Positions 36,267 to 44,609 of a stretch of 64,000 bases of DNA are shown piece after piece; the first letter of the stretch is position 1, and each line of letters opens with the position of its first letter. Both the position numbers and the translations under genes were made by a program. The notes under the pieces were generated by a model. The model was not told the DNA's origin, ran no database searches, and saw only the letters and a list, made by a program, of their open reading frames with translations. Source of the stretch: Novosphingobium aerophilum. GTDB taxonomy: Bacteria; Pseudomonadota; Alphaproteobacteria; Sphingomonadales; Sphingomonadaceae. Location: NCBI RefSeq assembly GCF_014230305.1, contig NZ_JACLAU010000003.1, forward strand, positions 124,001-188,000. The letters run 5' to 3'.

Positions 36267-38659
36267 TGACTGCCACGCTCATCCAAGCCATCGACAGCGC
36301 GATCCGCGCCATTCCCCCTGCCTGGCCGCTGGCCGCCACGGTCGCCGTCAATCCTTTCCTCGGCCAGACCGGGGAAGACCTCTCGACGGTGGGCGCGCGG
36401 CTCGCCCGGGTTGCGGGAACGCGGGTGACCATGCCGCGTGCGTGGTACGCCACGCAGATCGCCCAGGGCACCATCACCGATCAGGATCTCGACGCGGCGC
36501 TGGCGGCATCGGCAGCGCCGCGCAAGCCGGGCAGCACCGCAGCACTGCGAGCGGCGTTGCAGCAGGATCGCCCCGCACCTCGGGCCCTGCCCACGGTGGC
36601 CGATCTGGCGGCCGCAGCGAACGGCATTGATTGGCCGGGCATCATCAGCGACCGCATCGGCACCTGGGCGGCCGGGTGGTTCGACCAGGGGCAGGCCCTC
36701 TGGGCCGCCCCGCAAGCGGGATCGGCCTATGCCGCCTGGCGGGAATCGGCCCTGCGCGACCTGACCCCGGAAATCCTGGGCCTGCCCGGCTTCGCCCGCC
36801 ACGTGGCCGGTGCGCCGGAGGATCCCACGGCGGCGATCGAGCGCGCGGTCACCCGGCTCGGGCTGAGCGGCGAGGCCCTGCCGACGGCCCTGCACCGCCT
36901 GCTGATGACCCTGGAGGGCTGGGCTCAGGCGGGCCGCTACAAGCTGTGGATGGCCGAGCTCGAGGGGGGTGACGATACGACCGCCCGCGATCTGCTGGCC
37001 ATCCGGATCGTGTGGGAAGAAGCCCTGTACAACGCTCACGCCGCGACCATTGCCGAGGCCTGGGCCGCAGCTGTGGCTGCCCATGCCGCGCCGGTCGTGG
37101 CGGATGACGAGGACGTGATCGACGCGATCCTGCAGGAGGCGGCCGAGCGCGCCGGGCAAAGAACGCTGATCGCGCGCCTGGCCTCGCCCAGCCCGGCACC
37201 GGTCCCGCGGGATCGCCCGGTCCTTCAGGCGGCCTTCTGCATCGACGTGCGGTCCGAGGTCTTCCGGCGCGCCCTCGAGAGCATCGACCCGCGGGTCCAG
37301 ACGCTTGGCTTCGCAGGCTTTTTCGGCCTGACTGCGGCGCACCGCCGCTTTGCCTCGGACACGGTTGAACTGCGGCTGCCCGTGCTGCTGAACCCGGGGG
37401 TCACCAGCCAGGCGGGCACCGACCAGGTCAGCGCCGCCGACGGGGCCGCCCGGGTCCGGTCGCGGGCCCACCGCGCCTGGGGCCGGTTCAAGCTGGCGGC
37501 GGTCTCGTCCTTCGCTTTCGTCGAGGCCACGGGGCCGGTCTACATCGCCAAGCTGCTGGGCGATTCCTTCACCCGCAAGCCGCTGCCCGCGCCCGCTGAC
37601 CCGGCGCCCCGACTGACCCCGGGGCTGGACCTGCCCGCCCGGATCGATGCCGCCGAGACCATCCTGCGGGCCATGTCGCTCACCGGCACCTTTGCGCCGA
37701 TCGTGCTGCTCGCCGGCCATGGTGCGAACGTGGTCAACAATCCTCATGCCAGCGCGCTGCACTGCGGGGCCTGCGGTGGTTACTCGGGCGAGGTCAATGC
37801 CAGGCTGGTGGCGGCGCTGATGAATGATGCCGAGGTGCGGGCCGGTCTGGGCGGTCGCGGCATCACCGTCCCGGACGATACCGTGTTTGTCGCGGCGCTG
37901 CACGATACCACCACCGATGCAGTGACGCTCTATGAACAGGATCTGGGCACCGCCATCGATCTGACCGAGGTGCGCCGCTGGCTCAGCCAGGCGGGAATGC
38001 TGGCGCGAACCGAGCGGGCCTTGCGGCTGCCCGGCGCGGCAACGGGCACCGGTCTGTCGGCGCGCAGCCGCGATTGGGCCGAGGTTCGCCCCGAGTGGGG
38101 GCTGGCCGGGTGCCAGGCCTTTATCGCCGCACCGCGATCGCGGACGATCGGCAGGACCTTCGCCGGCCGGGCCTTCCTCCACGACTATGAGTGGGAGATC
38201 GACCAGGGCTTCAAGGTGCTCGAACTGATCCTGACCGCCCCGGTCGTCGTCGCGAGCTGGATCAGTCTCCAGTACTATGGCTCAACCGTCGCTCCCGCCG
38301 TGTTCGGCGGCGGCAACAAGCTGATCCACAATGTCGTCGGCGGGCTGGGCGTGGTCGAGGGCAACGGCGGGGCCCTGCGGACGGGGCTGCCCTGGCAATC
38401 GGTGCACGACGGCACCGGCTATGCGCACGATCCGCTGCGGCTGACCGTGTGTGTGGAGGCTCCGCGCCAGGCGATCAGCGACATCCTGGCACGCCACCCC
38501 GGCGTTCGGGCACTGTTCGACAACCGCTGGCTGCATCTCTTCGTACTGGACGAACAGGGGCATGTGGCCTGGCGGTATGCGGGCGATCTCGAATGGACGG
38601 CCGAGCGGTCCACCGCGTCCGAACCGGTCGAGGATGCGCGTCTCGAACCGGTCGGCTGA
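36266..38659 (+). CDS. dabA: DabA, carbonic-anhydrase-like subunit of the DAB pump
   Basis: A 797-residue protein of the DabA (formerly UPF0753/DUF2309) family. The zinc-site residues of characterised DabA are visible: Cys325 and Asp327 (FCIDVRSE), His485 (LAGHGANV) and Cys500 (LHCGACGG). The 15-residue His-to-Cys spacing matches the Halothiobacillus enzyme. It turns cytoplasmic CO2 to bicarbonate in a one-way, energy-coupled manner with DabB. The start codon overlaps the dabB stop by 1 bp, so translation is coupled. Length is normal for the family. Confidence 0.94.
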   Translation: MTATLIQAIDSAIRAIPPAWPLAATVAVNPFLGQTGEDLSTVGARLARVAGTRVTMPRAWYATQIAQGTITDQDLDAALAASAAPRKPGSTAALRAALQQDRPAPRALPTVADLAAAANGIDWPGIISDRIGTWAAGWFDQGQALWAAPQAGSAYAAWRESALRDLTPEILGLPGFARHVAGAPEDPTAAIERAVTRLGLSGEALPTALHRLLMTLEGWAQAGRYKLWMAELEGGDDTTARDLLAIRIVWEEALYNAHAATIAEAWAAAVAAHAAPVVADDEDVIDAILQEAAERAGQRTLIARLASPSPAPVPRDRPVLQAAFCIDVRSEVFRRALESIDPRVQTLGFAGFFGLTAAHRRFASDTVELRLPVLLNPGVTSQAGTDQVSAADGAARVRSRAHRAWGRFKLAAVSSFAFVEATGPVYIAKLLGDSFTRKPLPAPADPAPRLTPGLDLPARIDAAETILRAMSLTGTFAPIVLLAGHGANVVNNPHASALHCGACGGYSGEVNARLVAALMNDAEVRAGLGGRGITVPDDTVFVAALHDTTTDAVTLYEQDLGTAIDLTEVRRWLSQAGMLARTERALRLPGAATGTGLSARSRDWAEVRPEWGLAGCQAFIAAPRSRTIGRTFAGRAFLHDYEWEIDQGFKVLELILTAPVVVASWISLQYYGSTVAPAVFGGGNKLIHNVVGGLGVVEGNGGALRTGLPWQSVHDGTGYAHDPLRLTVCVEAPRQAISDILARHPGVRALFDNRWLHLFVLDEQGHVAWRYAGDLEWTAERSTASEPVEDARLEPVG

Positions 38660-38664
38660 CCGCC

Positions 38665-39507
38665 TTGATCCGGCCTTTTGACCTTGCCGGCAAGACGGCG
38701 GTCATCGTGACCATGCACGGCAAGGAGCGGGTGATCGCCCCCGCCCTTGCCGCGCTTGGCCTGAGATTCCTGCCCTCGCCAGCCGTTGACACCGACCGCT
38801 TCGGCACCTTCACGCGGGACATCGGGCGCGCCGGCAACCAGACCGATGCCCTGCTGGCGAAGGCGCGGGCCGGGTTCGTCCTGGCGCCGCTGGCCGACTT
38901 CGCCGTGGCGAGCGAAGGCGCGTTTGGACCGCACCCGGAGATCCCGTTCATCGCGTCGAACCTCGAACTGGCAGGCATGGTCGAGCGGACCTCAGGCCAG
39001 GCGGTGATCGGGCGCCACCTCACCACCGACACCAATTTCAGGCAGGCCGAAGCCGGTTCCTGGGGAGAGGTTGAGGTCTTTGCCCAGGCCATCGGCTTTC
39101 CGGGCCATGCGCTGGTGGTGATGGGCAGCCGCGACGGGCCGGTCCTGGCCAAGGGCGTGACCGAGACCGATGCATTGAAAGCCCTGTGCCTCGCGCGGTT
39201 TGAGCTTGGCGCTCCGGTCTGGCTGGAGAGCGACATGCGGGCCCATGCCAACCCCACCAGGATGGATGCGGTTGCCGCCGCGACGGCCGATCTCGTCCGT
39301 CGTCTGCAGGCCCGCTGCCCCGCCTGCGCCTACCCTGATTGGACGCCCCGGACCGCCGCGGGCCGCCCCTGCGCATGGTGCAACGGCCCGACGAACGAAG
39401 CCTGGACCGAAGTCTATCTGTGCGGCGCCTGCGGCCACCGCGCCGAACAGCGCATCGCCCCCGATCGCAAGGCCGATCCCGGCCACTGCCCCTCTTGCAA
39501 TCCCTGA
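38665..39507 (+). CDS. DUF6671 family protein with C-terminal zinc ribbons
   Basis: About 280 residues from a TTG at 38665, 5 bp after dabA. This start is chosen because it precedes the conserved opening (GKTAVIVTMHGKERVIAPAL); no ATG is placed well. The N-terminal 210 residues match DUF6671, of unknown function. The C-terminus carries four Cys pairs (CPACAYP, CAWCNG, LCGACG, CPSCNP), consistent with two zinc knuckles. Close spacing to dabA and to cysD (18 bp) puts it in the same transcript. No function is assigned; a nucleic-acid or metal-binding role is possible from the ribbons. Confidence 0.75.
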   Translation: MIRPFDLAGKTAVIVTMHGKERVIAPALAALGLRFLPSPAVDTDRFGTFTRDIGRAGNQTDALLAKARAGFVLAPLADFAVASEGAFGPHPEIPFIASNLELAGMVERTSGQAVIGRHLTTDTNFRQAEAGSWGEVEVFAQAIGFPGHALVVMGSRDGPVLAKGVTETDALKALCLARFELGAPVWLESDMRAHANPTRMDAVAAATADLVRRLQARCPACAYPDWTPRTAAGRPCAWCNGPTNEAWTEVYLCGACGHRAEQRIAPDRKADPGHCPSCNP

Positions 39508-39525
39508 AGCTGAAAGGACCTGGAC

Positions 39526-40428
39526 GTGCCTGCCCTGACCCATCTCGATCGGCTTGAAGCCGAATCCCTGCACATCATGCGCGAGGTGGTCGCCGAGGCC
39601 GAGAACCCGGTGTTCCTCTATTCGGTGGGCAAGGACAGCTCCGTCATGCTGCATCTGGCTGCAAAGGCCTTCTACCCCGCGCCGCCACCCTTCCCCTTTC
39701 TGCACATCGAATCCGGTTGGGATTTCCAGGACCTCCTGAGGCACCGAGACCTGATGGCCCAGCGCTATGGGTTTGATCTGATCGTTGCGCGAAACGAGGA
39801 TGCCGAACGGCAGGGGATCAATCCATTCGACACGCCGACGGGGCTCTATGCGCAAATGACGCTGATCGATCCGCTCAAGGCCGCGCTGGACCGCCACGGC
39901 TTCGATGCGGCCTTCGGCGGAGCCCGGCGGGACGAGGAAAAGGCGCGCGCGAAGGAGCGTATCTTCTCGTTCCGCTCGGCCACGCACGGCTGGGACCCGA
40001 AGAACCAGCGCCCCGAGCTCTGGAACCTCTACAATGCGAAAAAGGCCAAGGGCGAGACGATCCGCGTCTTCCCCATCTCCAACTGGACCGAGCTCGACAT
40101 CTGGCAGTACATCCTGCGCGAGAACATCCCGATCGTCCCGCTGTACCTTGCCGCGGAACGGCCGACCATCGAACGGGACGGGATGCTGCTGGTCGTCGAT
40201 GACGACCGCATGCGGCTCACCGCCAGCGACGTCATCATCCCGCGGCGCGTCCGGTTCCGGACGCTCGGTTGCTACCCGCTGACCGGCGCCACCGAGAGTT
40301 CGGCGCAGGATCTCAGCCAGGTGATCCAGGAGATGCTGCTCACCACAACCTCCGAGCGCCAGGGCCGGGCGGTCGATCATGATGAAGCGGCATCGATGGA
40401 AAAGAAGAAGCAGGCCGGCTACTTCTGA
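39526..40428 (+). CDS. cysD: Sulfate adenylyltransferase subunit 2, without an adjacent cysN
   Basis: A 300-residue PP-loop ATP pyrophosphatase of the CysD type. The PP-loop is [13 protein letters not shown], and the family blocks [25 protein letters not shown] and [13 protein letters not shown] are complete. The GTG start has AAAGGA upstream. With the GTPase subunit CysN it makes APS from sulfate and ATP. Here no cysN, cysC or cysH is nearby; it instead follows dabBA and DUF6671. Either CysN is supplied from elsewhere or this copy has another partner. Confidence 0.92.
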   Translation: MPALTHLDRLEAESLHIMREVVAEAENPVFLYSVGKDSSVMLHLAAKAFYPAPPPFPFLHIESGWDFQDLLRHRDLMAQRYGFDLIVARNEDAERQGINPFDTPTGLYAQMTLIDPLKAALDRHGFDAAFGGARRDEEKARAKERIFSFRSATHGWDPKNQRPELWNLYNAKKAKGETIRVFPISNWTELDIWQYILRENIPIVPLYLAAERPTIERDGMLLVVDDDRMRLTASDVIIPRRVRFRTLGCYPLTGATESSAQDLSQVIQEMLLTTTSERQGRAVDHDEAASMEKKKQAGYF

Positions 40429-40575
40429 TCGGCTGACGGCCCGTCCCGACCGGCCTTGCCGGCGCTCCCGCGTTGCACCCGATCCCCGGCCAGAACCCGT
40501 CGCTTGGGCCATGGCCGCGGATGGTCTGGCCCGAATGCGCTTGCGCGGATCACTCACACCGCCCATGCAGGACGC

Positions 40576-42177
40576 ATGACCACGTCGATGACGATACACG
40601 GCGCAGCACGGACGGTCACCGGATCGTGTTTCGAACTGCGGACCGGCCCGTCGAAAGTGCTCATCGACTGCGGTCTGTTCCAGGGGTCGCGAACACTCGA
40701 GGCGCTGAATTACCAGGCCCTCGGCTTTGATCCCAAGTCGGTCGGTGCGGTGATCCTCAGTCATGCGCATATCGATCACAGCGGGCTGCTGCCGCGGCTG
40801 GTCGCCGAAGGCTTCAGCGGATCGATCTGGTGCACGCCGGAAACGGCCGATCTGCTCGAATTCATGCTCGCGGATTCCGGCCGCATCCAGGAGAACGAAG
40901 CAGACCGGCGCAACCGTCGCCGCGACCGGATCGGCGACGATGCGATCGAGCCGATCTATACGGAAGCCGATGCCATGGCGGCCTGGCGCCTGACCAAGCC
41001 CGTGCCGCTGGGCGAGTGGTTCGAGCCAGCCCCCGGGTTTCGAGCGCGCCTGTGGAACTCGGGACATATTCTTGGCGCCAGTTCGGTGGAGCTCGAAACC
41101 GGGGGCGTGCGCATGCTGTTTTCGGGCGATCTTGGCCCGGACAACAAGACCTTTCACCCCGCTCCGGCCGCCCCGGAAGCGCTCGATTACGTCATCTGCG
41201 AATCCACTTACGGCGACCGGCGCCGGGACAAGGTCTCGATCGAGCAACGCCGCACCCTGCTGGCCGAGGAAATCCGTGCGGCACGCGCACGCGAAGGCAA
41301 TCTGGTCATTCCGGTGTTCGCCCTGGAACGCACCCAGGAACTGCTGCTCGACATCGCCACGCTGTGCGATCGCGGCGAAATCGGCAATGCGATGGTGTTC
41401 GTCGATTCCCCGCTGGCCAGCAAGGCGACCACGGTCTTCAGCAAGTATGCGGACAGGTTGGAGGATACCGGCGGCCGCAACGTCTTTGCGCACCCGGCGA
41501 TCCGCTATGTGACCGATGTCGCGGAATCGATCCGGCTCAACTCCATGTCGGGCGCGATCATTCTGTCCGCTTCGGGGATGTGCGAAGCGGGACGGATCCG
41601 CCACCACCTGTTCTACAATCTGCCGCGTCGCGATTCGACAATCCTGTTCGTCGGCTTCCAGGCGGAAGGTTCGCTCGGTCGGATCATTCTGGACGGCGCG
41701 CAGCGCGTGAAGATTTCCGGGCGCGACGTGATGGTGCGTGCCCAGATCCGGCGGATCGACAGTTACTCGGCGCACGCCGACCAGGAGGAGTTGCTCGATT
41801 GGATCGCGCAGCGTGGGCCGATCAAGGGCAGCCTGTTCCTCAATCACGGGGAAGCTGGCGCCATCGAGGCCCTGAGCCAGCTCGCCAAGGCCCGCGACCT
41901 GGCCCCTTCGATCATCAATCCTGAAATCGGCGAGACCTACGATCTCGCCGCGGGTCTGCCCGCACGCCGCACCAGGGCCGGACGATCCGACCTGCAACAG
42001 GCGGTCGGTCGTGACTGGCAGAACAGCTATGCCGATCTCGCGGTCAACCTGAAGCGTCGGCTTGGCGACATCCGCGACCCCAAGGCACGCCAGGCCGCCA
42101 TCGACGAGATGCGCCGGGTTCTGGACGACTTTGCCGCCCACGGTTCATCCCGCGGCAGTCAGGGCAACCATCGCTAG
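40576..42177 (+). CDS. MBL-fold beta-CASP ribonuclease-like protein
   Basis: A 533-residue metallo-beta-lactamase-fold protein with the beta-CASP insertion and RNA-specificity C-terminus, of the YSH1/CPSF73-like type. The metal-site motif is SHAHIDHSGLLP; later motifs are FSGDLGP, ILSASGMCEAGRI and SYSAHADQEELLDW. Such proteins are RNA endo- or exonucleases. The ATG at 40576 follows a 147-bp gap from cysD, so a new promoter may lie there. It opens a five-gene run with a phosphorylase, PRPP synthetase, P-type ATPase and permease. RNA turnover is the likely role; the target is unknown. Confidence 0.88.
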   Translation: MTTSMTIHGAARTVTGSCFELRTGPSKVLIDCGLFQGSRTLEALNYQALGFDPKSVGAVILSHAHIDHSGLLPRLVAEGFSGSIWCTPETADLLEFMLADSGRIQENEADRRNRRRDRIGDDAIEPIYTEADAMAAWRLTKPVPLGEWFEPAPGFRARLWNSGHILGASSVELETGGVRMLFSGDLGPDNKTFHPAPAAPEALDYVICESTYGDRRRDKVSIEQRRTLLAEEIRAARAREGNLVIPVFALERTQELLLDIATLCDRGEIGNAMVFVDSPLASKATTVFSKYADRLEDTGGRNVFAHPAIRYVTDVAESIRLNSMSGAIILSASGMCEAGRIRHHLFYNLPRRDSTILFVGFQAEGSLGRIILDGAQRVKISGRDVMVRAQIRRIDSYSAHADQEELLDWIAQRGPIKGSLFLNHGEAGAIEALSQLAKARDLAPSIINPEIGETYDLAAGLPARRTRAGRSDLQQAVGRDWQNSYADLAVNLKRRLGDIRDPKARQAAIDEMRRVLDDFAAHGSSRGSQGNHR

Positions 42178-42192
42178 GCAGGGGTGGCAGGC

Positions 42193-43677
42193 ATGAAGAT
42201 CCGTCGCATCGGTATCGATACCTCCCCTGACAACACCGCCTTTCTGCTCCGCACGGGCAACGGATATTCGCCCGAGCAATTCCAGGCGCTGCGCAAGATC
42301 GAGATCGGCGACGGGTCGGTGACGATCCTTGCCACCCTGGCGCTGGTCGACGACACGGGGCTGTTGGGAAAAGGGGAGATCGGCCTGGGCGAGCAAGCCT
42401 TCCGGCGGCTGGGTCTGCCCGAAGGCACGAAGGTTTCGTTCCGCCAGGCGCCGGTCCCGCACAGCCTGGAGCACGTGCGCCGAAAAATCGACGGGGATTC
42501 GCTCGACGACAACGATATCCGCGAGATCATCGAGGATATTGCCGCCTTCCGTTATTCGCCGATGGAAATCGGCGCGTTCCTCGTCGCCTGCGCCAGCTTC
42601 ATGACCACCCAGGAGACGCTGGCGCTGACCCGGGCGATGGCCGACGCCGGCCGCCGCATGCAATGGGCCGCCGACATCGTGGTCGACAAGCATTGCATCG
42701 GCGGCATACCGGGAAACCGGACCTCGATGATCGTGGTACCGATCATCGCCGCTCACGGGCTGACCATGCCCAAGACTTCGTCCCGGGCGATCACCTCCCC
42801 ATCGGGCACGGCCGATACCATGGAGGTGCTCGCCTCGGTCGATCTGGCCGAAGACAAGCTGATCGCGGTGGTCGAGCAGGAGCACGCCGTGCTGGCCTGG
42901 GGCGGCAGGGTCAACCTGTCACCCGCCGATGACATCCTGATCACCGTCGAACGCCCGCTGCGCATTGACACCTTCGAGCAGATGGTGGCCTCGATCCTCT
43001 CGAAGAAGATCGCGGCGGGATCGACGCACCTGGTGGTCGATATTCCCATCGGGCCGACGGCCAAGGTGCGGTCCCAGCGCGAGGCCATCCGCCTGCGCAA
43101 GCTGTTCGAATATGTCGGGCACAAGCTGGGCCTGGTCCTGGACGTGGTGTTCACCGACGGCACCCAGCCGATCGGACGCGGGATCGGTCCCGTCCTCGAG
43201 GCGCGCGATGTCATGGCGGTGCTGCGCAACGATGCCGATGCTCCCGCCGATCTGCGGGAACGCTCGGTGACGCTCGCCGGCCGCATCCTCGAATTCGATC
43301 CAGCTCTGGTGGGAGGTCGCGGCTATGCCCGGGCAATGGAATTGCTGGGCTCCGGACAGGCACTGGCCGCGATGGAGCGGCTGATCGACGCCCAGGGGCG
43401 GCGCAAGGAGGTCCTCAAACCGGGCGAATTCCATCATGAGATCTGCGCACCCCACGAAGGTGTGGTGACCATGATCGACTGCCACGTGATCGCGCGGATC
43501 GCCCGGCTGGCCGGCGCCCCGATGGACAAGGGAGCGGGCATCGATCTGCTGCGGAAGGTCGGCGAACGGGTGCGGGCCGATGAACCCCTCTATCGCATCC
43601 ATGCCCATTCCGAGGATGGGCTGGGCTACGCCAGCGAACTGGCCCTGGCCACTTCGGGCTATCTGGTCACGCCATGA
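42193..43677 (+). CDS. Thymidine phosphorylase family enzyme, probable AMP (NMP) phosphorylase type
   Basis: About 494 residues from ATG 42193; a GTG at 42184 would add three. It has the pyrimidine-nucleoside-phosphorylase fold: DKHCIGGIPGNRTSMIVVPIIAAHG, KTSSRAITSPSGTADTMEVL and a C-terminal biotin-like domain. It also carries an extra N-terminal domain of about 85 residues, as in archaeal AMP phosphorylase. That enzyme turns NMP plus phosphate into ribose-1,5-bisphosphate and base. Its stop overlaps the PRPP synthetase start by 4 bp. Substrate (nucleoside or NMP) is not settled by sequence, but domain layout favours NMP. Confidence 0.85.
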   Translation: MKIRRIGIDTSPDNTAFLLRTGNGYSPEQFQALRKIEIGDGSVTILATLALVDDTGLLGKGEIGLGEQAFRRLGLPEGTKVSFRQAPVPHSLEHVRRKIDGDSLDDNDIREIIEDIAAFRYSPMEIGAFLVACASFMTTQETLALTRAMADAGRRMQWAADIVVDKHCIGGIPGNRTSMIVVPIIAAHGLTMPKTSSRAITSPSGTADTMEVLASVDLAEDKLIAVVEQEHAVLAWGGRVNLSPADDILITVERPLRIDTFEQMVASILSKKIAAGSTHLVVDIPIGPTAKVRSQREAIRLRKLFEYVGHKLGLVLDVVFTDGTQPIGRGIGPVLEARDVMAVLRNDADAPADLRERSVTLAGRILEFDPALVGGRGYARAMELLGSGQALAAMERLIDAQGRRKEVLKPGEFHHEICAPHEGVVTMIDCHVIARIARLAGAPMDKGAGIDLLRKVGERVRADEPLYRIHAHSEDGLGYASELALATSGYLVTP

Positions 43678-44567
43678 CCGCGGCGCTGTTCGCCTTTACC
43701 GAGCAGCGCCAAGCGGCGGAGCGGCTTGGTCGCCTCTGCCGCCTGCCGGTCAAGCCCGTGGAAGCCCGCCGTTTTCCGGATGGCGAAAGCCTGGTGCGGG
43801 TCGAGGCACAGGCGCGGACCGCGCTGCTCTATGCTTCGCTGGACCATCCCAACCCGCGGATCGTCGAACTGCTGCTGGCCGCGTCGGCCCTGCGCGACCA
43901 GGGGTGTGAAAGGGTGATGCTGATCGCGCCCTATCTGGCCTACATGCGGCAGGACATGGCCTTCCATCCGGGAGAAGCCGTCAGCCAGCGCGTGATCGGC
44001 CGGCTGCTGGCCGGCTGGTTTGACGGGGTCATGACCGTTGATCCGCATCTTCACCGTATCGCACGGCTTGACGAGGTGATCCGCGGCATTCCCGCCATCT
44101 CCCTGTCCGCCGCTCCCGTTCTGGCCGCAGCGATCGGCAAGGCCCCCGATCCGCGCACCATCCTGGTCGGGCCGGACAGCGAATCGCGCCCATGGGTGGA
44201 AAGCATGGCGCATCCCCTGGGCCTGGACGTGCTGATCGGCGAAAAGGTCCGCAAGGGAGACCGCGACGTGGTCTTGCGGGTTCCCGGGCTCGCCGCGGTG
44301 GAAGGCAGGCCAGTCGTGCTGGTCGACGACCTGATCTCGAGCGGGACAACCCTGCTGGCCTGCGCGCAGCTCCTGCGCGAGGCGGGTGCCACCAGCATCG
44401 AGGCGCTGGCCACTCACGTGCTGGCAGCGGACGCCGACCTCGACAGGCTGGCCGCTGGCGGCATTTCCCGCATCCGGGCGACCGATTCCGTGGCGAGCCG
44501 GGTGGCCTCGATCGCTCTCGCCCCCGTCCTCGGCCAAGCGGTGCGCGATGCCGGCTGGCTGGCCTAG
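43674..44567 (+). CDS. prs: Ribose-phosphate diphosphokinase (PRPP synthetase), divergent copy
   Basis: A 297-residue PRPP synthetase homologue. The PRPP-binding loop VVLVDDLISSGTTL is intact and the N-terminal half has FPDGESLVRV and YLAYMRQD, which form the ATP site. The class I Asp-rich insertion is weak, so it resembles the compact archaeal-like copies rather than the housekeeping bacterial enzyme. It is coupled to the phosphorylase gene by an ATGA overlap. It would make PRPP from ribose 5-phosphate and ATP, possibly to reuse ribose phosphate released by the neighbouring enzymes. Confidence 0.9.
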   Translation: MTAALFAFTEQRQAAERLGRLCRLPVKPVEARRFPDGESLVRVEAQARTALLYASLDHPNPRIVELLLAASALRDQGCERVMLIAPYLAYMRQDMAFHPGEAVSQRVIGRLLAGWFDGVMTVDPHLHRIARLDEVIRGIPAISLSAAPVLAAAIGKAPDPRTILVGPDSESRPWVESMAHPLGLDVLIGEKVRKGDRDVVLRVPGLAAVEGRPVVLVDDLISSGTTLLACAQLLREAGATSIEALATHVLAADADLDRLAAGGISRIRATDSVASRVASIALAPVLGQAVRDAGWLA

Positions 44568-44609
44568 GATGATGTCGGCACCCCGGTCCGGGCCACGACG
44601 CAGGCTGGC

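Noticed and set aside
38992..42141. 1049-codon minus-strand open frame opposite DUF6671, cysD and the beta-CASP gene
   Set aside because: All three plus-strand genes have conserved motifs throughout; the opposite frame has none and spans gene boundaries.
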